Source of the DNA: an uncultured Nitrospira sp. | GTDB taxonomy: Bacteria > Nitrospirota > Nitrospiria > Nitrospirales > Nitrospiraceae | NCBI GenBank assembly: GCA_902500825.1 | Contig: CABVRX010000010.1 | Span: 1 to 64,000, forward strand | Length of the DNA stretch: 64,000 bases | Direction: 5' to 3' | The notes under the pieces: model-generated | The model's input: only the letters and a program-made list of their open reading frames with translations | What the model was told of the DNA's origin: nothing | Databases searched by the model: none | In this document: in pieces, positions 45,952 through 54,706 of the stretch | How positions within the stretch are numbered: position 1 is the first letter of the stretch | Layout of the letters: every line of letters starts with the position of its first letter | Program-made: the position numbers and the translations under genes

Positions 45952-46007
45952 TTGCCACCTCCCTACGGTAGAGCCACACAGGATTCAGCATTGGAAAGGA
46001 ATACCTA

Positions 46008-47228
46008 TTATCCTTCTGCGTACAGTGAACGATATTGTAGTAAGTTTGCTGACATCGTCAGTCGTGAATTCGCGAATCGCATCGTCATATCCCGTTGACG
46101 TGGGAAATCGCATCCGCCGATAAAGGAGAGGACCTGATCGACCAGGTTCTCAGTTTCGTCCAACAAGATCCCTACCCCTGCGGCCGGTAACATGTCGCTG
46201 TAGTCCCCGATCCCTCGTGTCAGAATCACAGGAAGACCACACGCAAGATATTCGCCGACCTTTACGGGACTGGCCACATTGTTAACAGAAATGTCGTGGC
46301 GCATGATGAGTCCCACATCGGCTGAAGATAGATACTTATGCATTTCCTTATGGGAACAACTCCGAATCCAAGCCCGATTCTCAGGAAATTGTGCATCGGC
46401 AAGCCGATAAATCATCTCGTCATGGTTGGTTGTAAGAAACAACGCATAGCATCGTTCATCCCGCGCACACACGTCTTTAAGAAGCAGTATGATATCGTCG
46501 ATCCTCTGCCACGCACTGATCCCTCCCGAATAGCACAACAGAACATCATCGTCCTTGAGGCCGAACGCTGCTCGAATCTCCTGGCGAGAGGCAGGATTAA
46601 AGTGAAAGGTATCTTCATTAAAGCACGACGGGATCACCGTAATGTCCCGCCGACCAGTTTGCTGGAGAAGGTATGTACGTAAGTTTTCTGACACTGTAGA
46701 CAAGCGATCAGCCCGACGACCCTCCTGCAATTCCAAGCAAGAACTTATCCAACTTTTCACACAAGACTTTCGCTCAAGCCTTTGCTCATGACTGACGATC
46801 GCTCGGACATCAAAGATTGATCTCGCTTTAAGTTGTCGGGCCAATCTTCTGGACCACATCGATCCAGTGAACGAACGGGCATACACGTGCGTAATGGCAG
46901 TGTTGAGAAGCTTTACGCGCATATGACGGTACACTTTCTGGCAAGCCCACCACATTGCGTAGGCACCCGCCTTCTGTGGAAGAGCATGTTCTACATACGC
47001 CTGTATGCCGTATTCCTTGTGAATCAAAGTGACCGCCTCCTGTGCGCGTGAAGGTGACGTTTCAGCCCCGGCAAATCGGCAGGCGAATCCTTTTTGATTC
47101 AGGAACCCGGCCACAGAAAGGACTTGTGCATGCAGGACCGGACTATCAAGCACCGGCCATTCAGGCACAAAAAAAAGGATTTCGGTCTTCCGTGGATTCT
47201 TGGTGTAGCCCGCTTGGTTCGCATTCAC
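46008..47228 (-). CDS. GT4 glycosyltransferase
   Basis: A 406-residue family 4 transferase. N-terminal region ILFFVPEWPVLDSPVLHAQV, donor domain with LCYSGGISAWQRIDDII, SSADVGLIMRHDISVNNVASPVKVGEYLACGLPVILTRG (E-x7-E equivalent). There is an unusually basic segment after the first domain (SHEQRLERKSCVKSWISSCL). It is one of four GT4 genes in the cluster, giving a repeat unit of at least four or five sugars with the GT2 enzyme. The sugar donor cannot be read from sequence. Confidence 0.86.
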   Translation of the reverse strand: MNANQAGYTKNPRKTEILFFVPEWPVLDSPVLHAQVLSVAGFLNQKGFACRFAGAETSPSRAQEAVTLIHKEYGIQAYVEHALPQKAGAYAMWWACQKVYRHMRVKLLNTAITHVYARSFTGSMWSRRLARQLKARSIFDVRAIVSHEQRLERKSCVKSWISSCLELQEGRRADRLSTVSENLRTYLLQQTGRRDITVIPSCFNEDTFHFNPASRQEIRAAFGLKDDDVLLCYSGGISAWQRIDDIILLLKDVCARDERCYALFLTTNHDEMIYRLADAQFPENRAWIRSCSHKEMHKYLSSADVGLIMRHDISVNNVASPVKVGEYLACGLPVILTRGIGDYSDMLPAAGVGILLDETENLVDQVLSFIGGCDFPRQRDMTMRFANSRLTMSANLLQYRSLYAEG

Positions 47229-47301
47229 TTACCTACCCCCATAATGTATTGCCAGGGCCATATGTGCATCGCCTCGTTGTCACAGATCACAGACGCTCTC
47301 C

Positions 47302-48582
47302 TTACAACGGATCTGGCGCTCTCAGATTACTCATGCTCGTTGTTGCGGCTCCAAACATTCCAATTAAAAGATTCGCCCCGAGATCCCCAGTGAACTGGGC
47401 ATTGATAACTGATGAGATATAAGCGGCTGACAAGCCCGCCAACAACATTCGATGTTGGTACTCCAACTGGTGCTTAGCTGCCCGAATTACTGCCACTAAA
47501 GGACAAGCCAGTGCAGTGACCAATAGACCGACCCCAATCAATCCGTTTTCGTAAGCTACTTCGAGCAGGACATTATGAGGATAGGCTCGTTCATCATGGC
47601 CTAAAGCGAAATACCCATAATCTCCGGTTCCATGACCGACCAGCATCTGTGTTGCATCCGAATCGAGAAGCGTACGCATGACATCTTGATAGGCAGGCAT
47701 CCGCAAAGAGAGATTTTGCACCTTCTCCGTAAAACGTTCTTCGATGAACCCCTTTGGCAAGAACTCTACCCCGACTACTGCAATGATGGAGAACAATCCC
47801 ACGAGAAGTAGGCTCAGACTTAACCTACCCATAACTCCCCTCATCATGAGCAGAGCAGTTATGACGAAGCAAAGAGCGAGTGCCAGTAGGGGTCCCTTGG
47901 AACCGGTCGCCACAAGATAGACCAGCGTGAGTAGACCCACCGGTATGCTCCACGCTAGATCTTTCCACCGCCGCCGGACGGCGACGAACGTAACAATTAT
48001 CGTAATTGCTAGTGCCAGATGCCTCCCTAACAGGATGGGATTGCCTTCTTCCCCTAATCGGAGCCTGAAAAAACGATTCGCATTTCGAAATAACTGGATT
48101 GGATTGCCGAATTCAATCGCGACAGCTCCGATTAGCAGCAGTCCCCCGACAAATAGACCGGTGAGAAATGCTTTTCCAATTGCCACATCGTCAACCAGGT
48201 TATAGATCACGGTCCCTAACAACCAGAAATATGAACACACGAGAATCACTTTTGTCGTCCCATATACTGGGGCACGAGAATAGATGATGCCCACAGCGAG
48301 AACGAGGCTTAAGACTAGATACGATATAAGGATAGCCCCTCCAATTCGCAAAGACTCTCCGCTTAAGAATCGAAATGCAACAATTCCAAGAATAAGTCCG
48401 AAGAATACTCCCCGCACGTTGGGAACTTCGTAGAGATCTGTTAACGGCATCGACAATTGAACAAACATACCAATCGAAAATGCCAGAATACTTGCCGCGC
48501 TTATACCACACCTGTTGACAGATTGAATGTTGCTAAGCGGTGATCGATCCACAGACGTTAATAAGTCGTCAACCACTGGCAT
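47302..48582 (-). CDS. Wzy/O-antigen-ligase-like polysaccharide polymerase
   Basis: A 426-residue inner-membrane protein with about eleven hydrophobic segments. A large periplasmic loop (about 270-350) contains GHGTGDYGYFALGHDERAYPHNVLLE; the conserved H-x6-H-like histidine/asparagine of this loop (AYPHNVLLEVAYENGLIG) is typical of the Wzy_C/WaaL ligase domain. It should join lipid-linked repeat units in the periplasm. No strong ribosome binding site precedes the ATG at 48582, so the start could be further in. Confidence 0.85.
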   Translation of the reverse strand: MPVVDDLLTSVDRSPLSNIQSVNRCGISAASILAFSIGMFVQLSMPLTDLYEVPNVRGVFFGLILGIVAFRFLSGESLRIGGAILISYLVLSLVLAVGIIYSRAPVYGTTKVILVCSYFWLLGTVIYNLVDDVAIGKAFLTGLFVGGLLLIGAVAIEFGNPIQLFRNANRFFRLRLGEEGNPILLGRHLALAITIIVTFVAVRRRWKDLAWSIPVGLLTLVYLVATGSKGPLLALALCFVITALLMMRGVMGRLSLSLLLVGLFSIIAVVGVEFLPKGFIEERFTEKVQNLSLRMPAYQDVMRTLLDSDATQMLVGHGTGDYGYFALGHDERAYPHNVLLEVAYENGLIGVGLLVTALACPLVAVIRAAKHQLEYQHRMLLAGLSAAYISSVINAQFTGDLGANLLIGMFGAATTSMSNLRAPDPL

Positions 48583-48634
48583 ATTCGAAGGCGTGCGGGT
48601 TCTCTTCCGAATGTGATCTTGTCCGCAACAATCT

Positions 48635-49678
48635 CTATTTCAGAGCTTGCTGAACAGGCGTGTGGACAGCTCGTGCATCGCAATAGATTTTGACCAGCTC
48701 CTGGCAAATCTCATCCCAGGTGGGCATCGCAGTCACGGCCCGTGAGACACGACTCGGCTCGCATTCCTGCATCTTGCGATCAACAGTTTGAGCGATGGCA
48801 TCAACATCATCTGGACGAAATCGTTCACTATGCGGCACGATCGATTCCGAAATAGGCACTCGATCGGATACGGCAATTCTGCACCCAGCTAAGACAGCCT
48901 CATTTATAGTAAGAGGCATCACTTCCGAAAAGCTCGGAAGGACGAAAAGCTTTGCCGCTCGATAGCAGGAAACTAACATGGGATCATCGTGTCGGATAGC
49001 GCCGACTACCCTTACGTTATCGCCTGCTTCATCCTCAACTTTCTTTAGATAATCGGCATGTTCGGGAGAACATTTTCCAACCAAGACCAATGTATAAGGT
49101 AGATGCTTCATGGCACGGACCAATGACAATTGATTTTTTCTTGGCTCTATGGAGGCGACATTGAGAACAAAATCTCTTAAGCCATACGCATTTTCGAACA
49201 ATCGGGAATCTCCGGCGGTGAATGCTCGACTGATTCCATTGGGAACAGTGCAGACCTTTGAGGGCTCAATACGAAATACGGCGTCAAGCAGCTCTTTCTC
49301 TTCGGAATTGAGGGCTATGATTTTGGTTGCTGCGGAAAGCATCCAACCAGCTCTCCTGAGGTCAGAATACACCCCTGGGAGTATCGACATCCGTTGCTTC
49401 ATTCGCGATACCCATTGGTGACTGTCAAATAGGCTCAAAACAGGAGATAGGATGACCGGGACTGCCAAACTGACCGCTCGATTGACATGGTAGATCATCG
49501 AGGAATCAATGCTGAAAACGTGGCAGATATCCACATCTTCCAGCTGGTTTTTCCAAGGATCATACTGGACAACATCCACTCCAAGTTTGGACAAGCTTCT
49601 GGCAGTCTCTTCAATCTGAATTTGCAAACCGCCCCGGTTTAATCCAATTCGAGGATATGTCAGAAATAGGACCCTCAT
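48635..49678 (-). CDS. GT4 glycosyltransferase
   Basis: 347 residues with GT-B features: MRVLFLTYPRIGLNRGGLQIQ at the N-terminus with the GG loop, LNVASIEPRKNQLSLVRAMK and VLPSFSEVMPLTINEAVLAG with the E-x7-E donor site. GGAG lies seven bases before the ATG. It lies 26 bp downstream of the flippase gene. It adds a sugar to the growing lipid-linked unit. Confidence 0.88.
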   Translation of the reverse strand: MRVLFLTYPRIGLNRGGLQIQIEETARSLSKLGVDVVQYDPWKNQLEDVDICHVFSIDSSMIYHVNRAVSLAVPVILSPVLSLFDSHQWVSRMKQRMSILPGVYSDLRRAGWMLSAATKIIALNSEEKELLDAVFRIEPSKVCTVPNGISRAFTAGDSRLFENAYGLRDFVLNVASIEPRKNQLSLVRAMKHLPYTLVLVGKCSPEHADYLKKVEDEAGDNVRVVGAIRHDDPMLVSCYRAAKLFVLPSFSEVMPLTINEAVLAGCRIAVSDRVPISESIVPHSERFRPDDVDAIAQTVDRKMQECEPSRVSRAVTAMPTWDEICQELVKIYCDARAVHTPVQQALK

Positions 49679-49704
49679 TCAGTCACTCCGTAGATGTTGT
49701 CGGA

Positions 49705-51168
49705 CTAAGCAATAGTGGTGGAACGTATGGGGGCTTGTCGTATTATTCCCGAGAGCATTATTCGTACGGCAACTATGTCACTTGTCTTTATAACTTTAAG
49801 TGCGATCAGTGCCGCAAGCATAGCACCGCCAAGAATCATCAACGAGAAAAAATCGAGTTTCATCTGTGACGCGATAATAAGAAAGAGTAAGAGCGGGACT
49901 GCCGCTCGAATAAAGTTCATCGTCAGCACTCTCCATGCATCCCTATCATCTCCGGCGACGATTTTAGCCGCGATGAGATTCCCCAAGAATGCGGTAATGA
50001 CCAGAGCACTCGCGGCGCCTACGGCTTCGTATAGAGGAACAAGCAAACTGGTGGTCACGAGCATGATAAGGAGCTGAGGTACCGCTTGTATGAACGCTTC
50101 CCTGGACTGCCCCCTCCCAACCAAAATGATTGAGTAGAAGTAATTGACGAGGGAAAAAGCCATCCAGACACTCAATGTTTGCATGATACAAGTACCGCTG
50201 GTGTACTGCTCAGAATACAGCATTGTCATCAGTGGGCCGGAAAACACGATGATCACGATCGTGGCCATGGATAACCCCGCTGTCAGAATGCGCATAGCCT
50301 CAGCCTGTTGCCGGTCGGAACTATCATGATGAGCAGCAATATATCCCAATAGGGCCGGCCGCGTTGATTCGAAGACTCGCTGTAGGACAGTGGGTATTTG
50401 CATCGCGGCTGAATAGACAGCGAGCGCAGCTGTGCCCATGTAGGTCGTCACCATCGCATCAGCGCATCTGACCATACCCGCAGATAGAAGAGAACCTCCA
50501 TATAGCCACCCTCCGAACTTAAAAAACTCTGCTTTTCGCGGGTGTCGAAAGCTGAACGAGAACAACGCGGGCATCACCACCCAAATTGCCCCGATACCGA
50601 CCATTCTAGAAACGATCATCCCCCAGAACAGCGAGTTCACTCCCCACCCCAGTATCAAGGTTCCCGTAGAAAGTGTTGCGCGCAGAATTTCGATGCCGAT
50701 GTTCAATGTGGAGAGTTTCTTAAACTCTTTCCCTCCAACCAATAGCGACGTAACAATCTGAAGAACGGCAGTTAAAACCGCGATTGGTGCTGCGAAGATG
50801 AGATGATGTTCAAAGCTCTCATAGGACCACAGCGATTTTAAGAATGGCATAACAGACCAAAGCGCAAGGCAGGCGACAACCGAGGTTGTTAACGTTATGG
50901 TCAGAAGATAATGTGCTGTTTGGGCAAACTCCAGAGATTGTGGCGGCAAGGATGATAAGGCTCTGATCGCGGTATTCTTCAAACCTAAGTCGCTAAAGAG
51001 TGCGACAAACTGAACCACTACCATGACCAAGAAAAATGCCCCCAACTCATCCTTTGATAATAGTCGTGCTGCCACCATGATCGTCGCCAAGGAAGCAGCC
51101 ATACCTGCCAGGTTGGCTCCAGCGGACAGGACAACTCCTGACAAATAGTGCGCTTTACTTTGTTCCAT
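49705..51168 (-). CDS. Wzx-like polysaccharide flippase
   Basis: 487 residues with about twelve to fourteen predicted membrane helices and the N-terminal pattern SGVVLSAGANLAGMAASLAT of the MATE/MVF-like polysaccharide transporters. It would flip undecaprenyl-linked repeat units to the periplasm for the Wzy-like enzyme. It is the first gene of the assembly operon running on the minus strand to 36947. A candidate sigma-54 promoter lies 196 bases upstream. Confidence 0.9.
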   Translation of the reverse strand: MEQSKAHYLSGVVLSAGANLAGMAASLATIMVAARLLSKDELGAFFLVMVVVQFVALFSDLGLKNTAIRALSSLPPQSLEFAQTAHYLLTITLTTSVVACLALWSVMPFLKSLWSYESFEHHLIFAAPIAVLTAVLQIVTSLLVGGKEFKKLSTLNIGIEILRATLSTGTLILGWGVNSLFWGMIVSRMVGIGAIWVVMPALFSFSFRHPRKAEFFKFGGWLYGGSLLSAGMVRCADAMVTTYMGTAALAVYSAAMQIPTVLQRVFESTRPALLGYIAAHHDSSDRQQAEAMRILTAGLSMATIVIIVFSGPLMTMLYSEQYTSGTCIMQTLSVWMAFSLVNYFYSIILVGRGQSREAFIQAVPQLLIMLVTTSLLVPLYEAVGAASALVITAFLGNLIAAKIVAGDDRDAWRVLTMNFIRAAVPLLLFLIIASQMKLDFFSLMILGGAMLAALIALKVIKTSDIVAVRIMLSGIIRQAPIRSTTIA

Positions 51169-51363
51169 AGAGTGAGATGGGTCCGGCGTCCGACTGTGCG
51201 CCTTAACGTAGGTTCACGTACTGTGGAGTTACACCGTGACTAGACCTTTTCCTGCTGCCCAAGGCAAGCATGAGCGCAATGCTTGCACATATAGTAGTTA
51301 GGAAAACTATCCCAATGGTAGTGAGAGAGCGCGCATGTGGCAACCTAAATTCAATTTAATGAC
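51169..51363. other. Leader of the glycan-assembly operon
   Basis: Noncoding region between the flippase start and the putative -24/-12 element. AAGCATGAGCGCAATGCTT near 51267 can form a small hairpin. No gene is supported. Confidence 0.4.
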
Positions 51364-51379
51364 AGCAAGACTTGGTCCA
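51364..51379 (-). promoter_or_regulatory. Candidate sigma-54 -24/-12 promoter of the flippase operon
   Basis: On the minus strand TGGACCAAGTCTTGCT has TGG and the last base of CAC at -24, and a perfect TTGCT at -12, with correct 12-base spacing between GG (51377-51378) and GC (51365-51366). The predicted leader is about 185 bases. It resembles the other two candidate elements in the window. Confidence 0.4.
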
Positions 51380-51596
51380 GACGAAAGATTTGAATGGCAC
51401 GATGGATCAGTGAGTTGTGAAATAGACTGGGGAATGCTGTCTTCCGTGAACGGAGGCAAGACCGTACAGAGGCGTACTAATTAGAACGGACAAAGACGTG
51501 GGAGCTATTCAGGACTGACCTTCACGGACTGATCGACTGATTGCCAGATCAGGCACAATTTGACTGATTGTGGCTCTGCATAGGACCAATTACTAT
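51380..51596. other. Noncoding region upstream of the flippase operon
   Basis: About 215 bp between the putative promoter and the first wecB remnant. Short open frames on either strand have no ribosome binding site. No terminator or repeat of note. Confidence 0.4.
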
Positions 51597-51740
51597 CTAC
51601 CTATCGCCAAACACACGCTCAAAACACTCCACGATCCGTTCCGCCGCTTTGCCAGCTCACAGGAGGATCGCACCCTTCGTCCGGGAGCAGTGGGAATCCA
51701 TAGCGAGACCATCCAGTGGGGACAAATTTTCCAGATTCTC
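51597..51740 (-). pseudogene. Degenerate 3' fragment of a wecB-like gene
   Basis: Minus-strand translation gives KGAILL, an in-frame stop, then AGKAAERIVECFERVFGDR and a stop. Intact WecB at 53307-54407 ends KKGAIPPLWDGKAAERIVEHL, so this is a decayed copy of the last 40 or so codons. At DNA level CTCCACGATCCGTTCCGCCG matches the intact gene almost base for base. Upstream homology fades by about 51740, next to the decayed DUF5615-like start. Other reading frames over this stretch have no support. Confidence 0.65.
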
Positions 51741-51760
51741 CCACTATTCGAACGGTAAGA

Positions 51761-51820
51761 CGCGCGCGCTGGCGCGTGGGGGGTCAATGGAAAGCAGCGC
51801 CCCTCGATGAGAAATTTCAT
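51761..51820 (-). pseudogene. Remnant of DUF5615-like toxin start
   Basis: The ATG at 51820 overlaps the TGA of the DUF433 gene by one base (TGATG) and encodes MKFLIEGRCFPLTPHAPARA, which begins like the MKFLIDAxLPP of DUF5615 PIN-like toxins. The frame then enters the wecB remnant and lacks any further toxin sequence. DUF433 antitoxins are normally followed by a DUF5615 toxin, so this is probably a truncated toxin. The match is short, so caution is needed. Confidence 0.4.
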
Positions 51821-52047
51821 CAGGAGACCAAGGGAAGGTCCGTTTCTTCCGATCGCCAGGCTGCGTATGTAAGGGCTTGTAAAATATCTTCCCGTTCGAT
51901 GTAGGGATAGGCTGCTAGGACCTCCTCGATCGTCTTTCCCGCCGCCATCAAGCCCACGATTGTCCCGACGGTCACGCGCATGCCCCTGATACAGGGTTTT
52001 CCTCCCATGACTGCCGGGTCCATGGTGATCCGATCTAATTCTTTCAT
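51820..52047 (-). CDS. DUF433-family antitoxin-like protein
   Basis: A 75-residue protein that begins MKELDRITMDPAVMGGKPCI and continues RGMRVTVGTIVGLMAAGKT and VLAAYPYIEREDILQALTYAAW, the full DUF433 pattern. These proteins act as antitoxins or DNA-binding partners of PIN-like DUF5615 proteins. The start follows GGAGGG; a longer frame to 52095 is not needed. Its partner toxin appears to be lost, so it would be an orphan antitoxin. Confidence 0.85.
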   Translation of the reverse strand: MKELDRITMDPAVMGGKPCIRGMRVTVGTIVGLMAAGKTIEEVLAAYPYIEREDILQALTYAAWRSEETDLPLVS

Positions 52048-52206
52048 AGCTCCCTCCGTGCCGATGATGCCCGTCGCTCTCTCACTGTATGGCAAGTCTC
52101 GCTATCGGCAAGACTGAAGAATACGCGTTCTGCTTGCTCTCTCCTGAATTCACAACATGATCCCTCTCTTGATCGGCGCACATGATCTCAGGTGCAGTGT
52201 CGGTGG

Positions 52207-52278
52207 TCAACATGCCAATCCCGTAATCCGCTCCGCCGCGTTGCCCTCCCAATTCGACGAGATCGAACCAACATCATG
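52207..52278 (-). pseudogene. Second degenerate wecB 3' fragment
   Basis: The minus strand reads HDVGSISSNWEGNAAERITG, then LAC and a stop. This parallels KKGAIPPLWDGKAAERIVEHL of intact WecB with the W-x-G-x-AAERI core kept. At DNA level AATCCGCTCCGCCGCGTTGC resembles the intact gene. It is about 1.1 kb from the intact wecB end and 0.5 kb from the first remnant, on the same strand. Confidence 0.5.
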
Positions 52279-52598
52279 CTGAAGCCAACCGTTTCAGAGC
52301 GCATCGGAAGTATTCACGCCCCCCGTTTCATCGGGCAGCTGTGCGGCCCACGATCGTTTTCTGCTTTCCTCACCTATGCAGGCAGCCAGGGTTGTCTGTC
52401 TCTCTGCAGTAGTTCGCTGCGGAGGAGGAAGAGACGAAGCCATGAAGGAATGCACAGTGGGTGTACTTCGGAAACCTTGGCGAAGAAGAACATGCTTCGG
52501 CGAGATGTCGTGTAGGAATCAATGGGGAACCACGGCTGTCAAGCCGTGAGCAACACGGTCGCATTTCCGAGCGAAAGACAAGAGAGAGGTCAACCGGA
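52279..52598. other. Intergenic region between wecB remnant and RelE-type toxin
   Basis: 320 bp without a supported gene. A minus-strand frame (52370-52777) overlaps the toxin gene out of frame and is not credible. No strong hairpin or repeat was recognised. Confidence 0.4.
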
Positions 52599-52853
52599 CT
52601 ATCGATAGGCTTCTCGCCTATGTTTGACACGATAGACAATGACCCTTTTCGTGACATCGTCGATCTCATAGAGGATGCGATAATCCCCGACTCGTAGGCG
52701 ATAGCCTCCACCTCCCGACAACTTGATGGATTGGGGTGATCGCGGTTCCTGCTCAAGCGTGTGAAGCGCCTGCGCAATTTTCTTTACGATGTCGGGAGGA
52801 AGAACCAGAAACTCCTTGCGCGCACGAGGTTGAAGCAGAAGCTCGTAGGCCAT
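52599..52853 (-). CDS. RelE/ParE-family toxin
   Basis: An 84-residue RelE-fold protein: MAYELLLQPRARKEFLVLP, LSGGGGYRLRVGDYRILYEI and VYRVKHRREAYR contain the conserved arginines and the terminal R-x-x-x-Y pattern of ribosome-dependent mRNA interferases. It follows the antitoxin with a one-base overlap (TAATG), as toxin-antitoxin operons usually do. Toxicity is predicted, not shown. Confidence 0.9.
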   Translation of the reverse strand: MAYELLLQPRARKEFLVLPPDIVKKIAQALHTLEQEPRSPQSIKLSGGGGYRLRVGDYRILYEIDDVTKRVIVYRVKHRREAYR

Positions 52854-53083
52854 TAACGCGGAAGACGCACGCGGTGCAGGAGTTCGTACTCCTTCAGCAC
52901 GTCAGCGAAGTGGACGCCTTTTTCACTCTTGGCTTTTTCGCGCCGCAGATCCTCGAGGTCCTCGAGCTCATCCATCAGGTCTTCATACCTCGGATTGGCT
53001 CTGGCCCACTCCCACACTTCCCGGGAGATCCCAATTGCCGCCTTCTTTCCCCGTGACTGTCGCTTGGCTTTTGTCTTCGCCAT
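52853..53083 (-). CDS. Antitoxin partner of RelE-type toxin
   Basis: A 76-residue product starting MAKTKAKRQSRGKKAAIGIS and ending RVRLPR. It is highly charged, with an acidic helical middle (YEDLMDELEDLEDLRREKAK), which suits wrapping around a basic toxin. No known antitoxin fold is recognised. AAGGA seven bases before ATG at 53083 supports this start; upstream in-frame ATGs exist at 53101 and 53131. The one-base overlap with the toxin supports pairing. Confidence 0.75.
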   Translation of the reverse strand: MAKTKAKRQSRGKKAAIGISREVWEWARANPRYEDLMDELEDLEDLRREKAKSEKGVHFADVLKEYELLHRVRLPR

Positions 53084-53306
53084 ATGATCGTCCTTTGCCA
53101 TGCAGTTCGTCATCATCATAGCGAGTCCCACTCATCTTGGTCAAGAAAATGGCGCCGAGAAGAGAAGGAACCGCCCGGCAAGCGACTGAACCTGCCTTAC
53201 AATCCATATTATGAGGACGACATGCACTCATCGCGCAGATCGTGCACCTCATACTTCTTGCATTCTCATCCACGCCTAGGCCGCGCCCCTAGCCTGCGAA
53301 ATGATC

Positions 53307-54407
53307 TCACGATACGAGCAGAAGTCCTTCCAGATGCTCCACAATCCGTTCCGCCGCCTTCCCATCCCACAGTGGTGGGATCGCTCCCTTCTTCCACTGC
53401 CCCGCCATCAATCGGGCCAGTGCCGGCGCGAGTTTAGCTGGATCGGTTCCGATAAGCTCGTTCGTGCCGATGGTGATGGTTTCCGGACGTTCGGTGTTAT
53501 CGCGAAGCGTGAGGCATGGTACGCCAAGTACCGTTGTTTCCTCGGTAATCCCCCCCGAATCGGTAATCACCCCTTTGGCATGTTGAACGAGATAATTGAA
53601 TTCCAGGTAGCCCAGCGGATCGACACAGTGAAGCTGTGGGGTTGCACGGTCGAGTTCCTTGAGATTCTTCGCGGTCCGTGGATGCACGGGAAATACCACG
53701 GGTAATCCGTTGGTGCCTTCGGCGATGGCGCGGAGCAATGACAAGAGCTGTCGCTCTCCATCTACATTCGCAGGGCGATGGAGCGTCACGACAAAAAACT
53801 GTCCCGGTTCGAGTTTGAGCGACTGCCAACAAGCCGGTGGCCGCAAGCGAGGCACGTTCTTGAGCAACGTGTCGATCATCGTATTACCGACAAAAAAGAT
53901 CCGGTCGTCGGTGACGCCGGCGCGGCGCAAGTTGTCGTTGGCCGTCTCGCTCGTTGTAAAAAACCAATTGGTGATGGAGTCGGTCACCACTCGGTTGATT
54001 TCCTCAGGCATCGTCCAATCCCCGGACCGAATCCCGCCCTCGACATGAGCCACCGGCACACCCAGTTTTCGCGCCGCGATGGAACAGGCCATCGTGGACG
54101 TCACGTCACCGACGACCAGACAGAGGTCGCTCTTGTCCTTCAACAAGACTCTTTCGTATCCGGTCATAATCCCGGCGGTTTGTTCGGCTTGAGTGCCGGA
54201 TCCTACCTCGAGGTTGATGTCCGGGTCGGGAATCCCTAGTTCTTCGAAGAAACTGCCGGACATCGCGCGATCATAATGCTGACCGGTATGAATCAATCGG
54301 TACCGTAGCTGCCCACCATGACGCTCAGCGACGTTCAGTGCCGCAATGATCGGCGCGATTTTCATGAAATTGGGCCGTGCTCCGGCGATGATATCGATAC
54401 GCTTCAC
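53307..54407 (-). CDS. wecB: UDP-N-acetylglucosamine 2-epimerase (non-hydrolysing)
   Basis: The 366-residue enzyme interconverts UDP-GlcNAc (or a UDP-diacetamido sugar) and its C2 epimer. It has GARPNFMKIAPII, TGQHYDRAMSGSFF, HVEGGIRSGDWTMPEEINR and the C-terminal catalytic VITDSGGITEE. Start is GTG with GAGG upstream. WecB and WbpI share this fold. With the DegT and Gfo/Idh-acyltransferase genes at the start of the window it can complete a 2,3-diacetamido-mannuronic-type pathway. Its 3' end is the source of the two remnants at 51.6 and 52.2 kb. Confidence 0.92.
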   Translation of the reverse strand: MKRIDIIAGARPNFMKIAPIIAALNVAERHGGQLRYRLIHTGQHYDRAMSGSFFEELGIPDPDINLEVGSGTQAEQTAGIMTGYERVLLKDKSDLCLVVGDVTSTMACSIAARKLGVPVAHVEGGIRSGDWTMPEEINRVVTDSITNWFFTTSETANDNLRRAGVTDDRIFFVGNTMIDTLLKNVPRLRPPACWQSLKLEPGQFFVVTLHRPANVDGERQLLSLLRAIAEGTNGLPVVFPVHPRTAKNLKELDRATPQLHCVDPLGYLEFNYLVQHAKGVITDSGGITEETTVLGVPCLTLRDNTERPETITIGTNELIGTDPAKLAPALARLMAGQWKKGAIPPLWDGKAAERIVEHLEGLLLVS

Positions 54408-54449
54408 TCAGCACCTCACGTTGCAGGTCGATACAATTTCGCAGTCCGC

Positions 54450-54572
54450 CTATTGTAACCGACTTGGAGTCTCATTCAACGATTCATGCTCCAGACGAAC
54501 ACCATAAAGGCCGCAAGGCGAATAGGCGGCCCATCCGATGAATGCCGATCCAGCCATAAAGAGTAGCGTCAT
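54450..54572 (-). other. Possible small membrane-protein ORF, otherwise noncoding gap
   Basis: Between wecB and the secreted protein there are 299 bases. The minus strand has one frame of 40 residues from ATG at 54572 (MTLLFMAGSAFIGWAAYSPC, then GLYGVRLEHES) with a hydrophobic start. There is no clear ribosome binding site and no relative known to me, so it may be chance. Nothing else is seen in the gap. Confidence 0.25.
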
Positions 54573-54706
54573 GGTATTGGCTCTCAGTGCCCATGGCAAA
54601 CCAAAACCGTTTTTTATGGAAGCATGCAATACACAACGGTCGAGAAGTCAGCTACGCGACGAGTCAGGAAATTCGAGGACAGTGAGAAATGCGGTCATCC
54701 ATCCCC

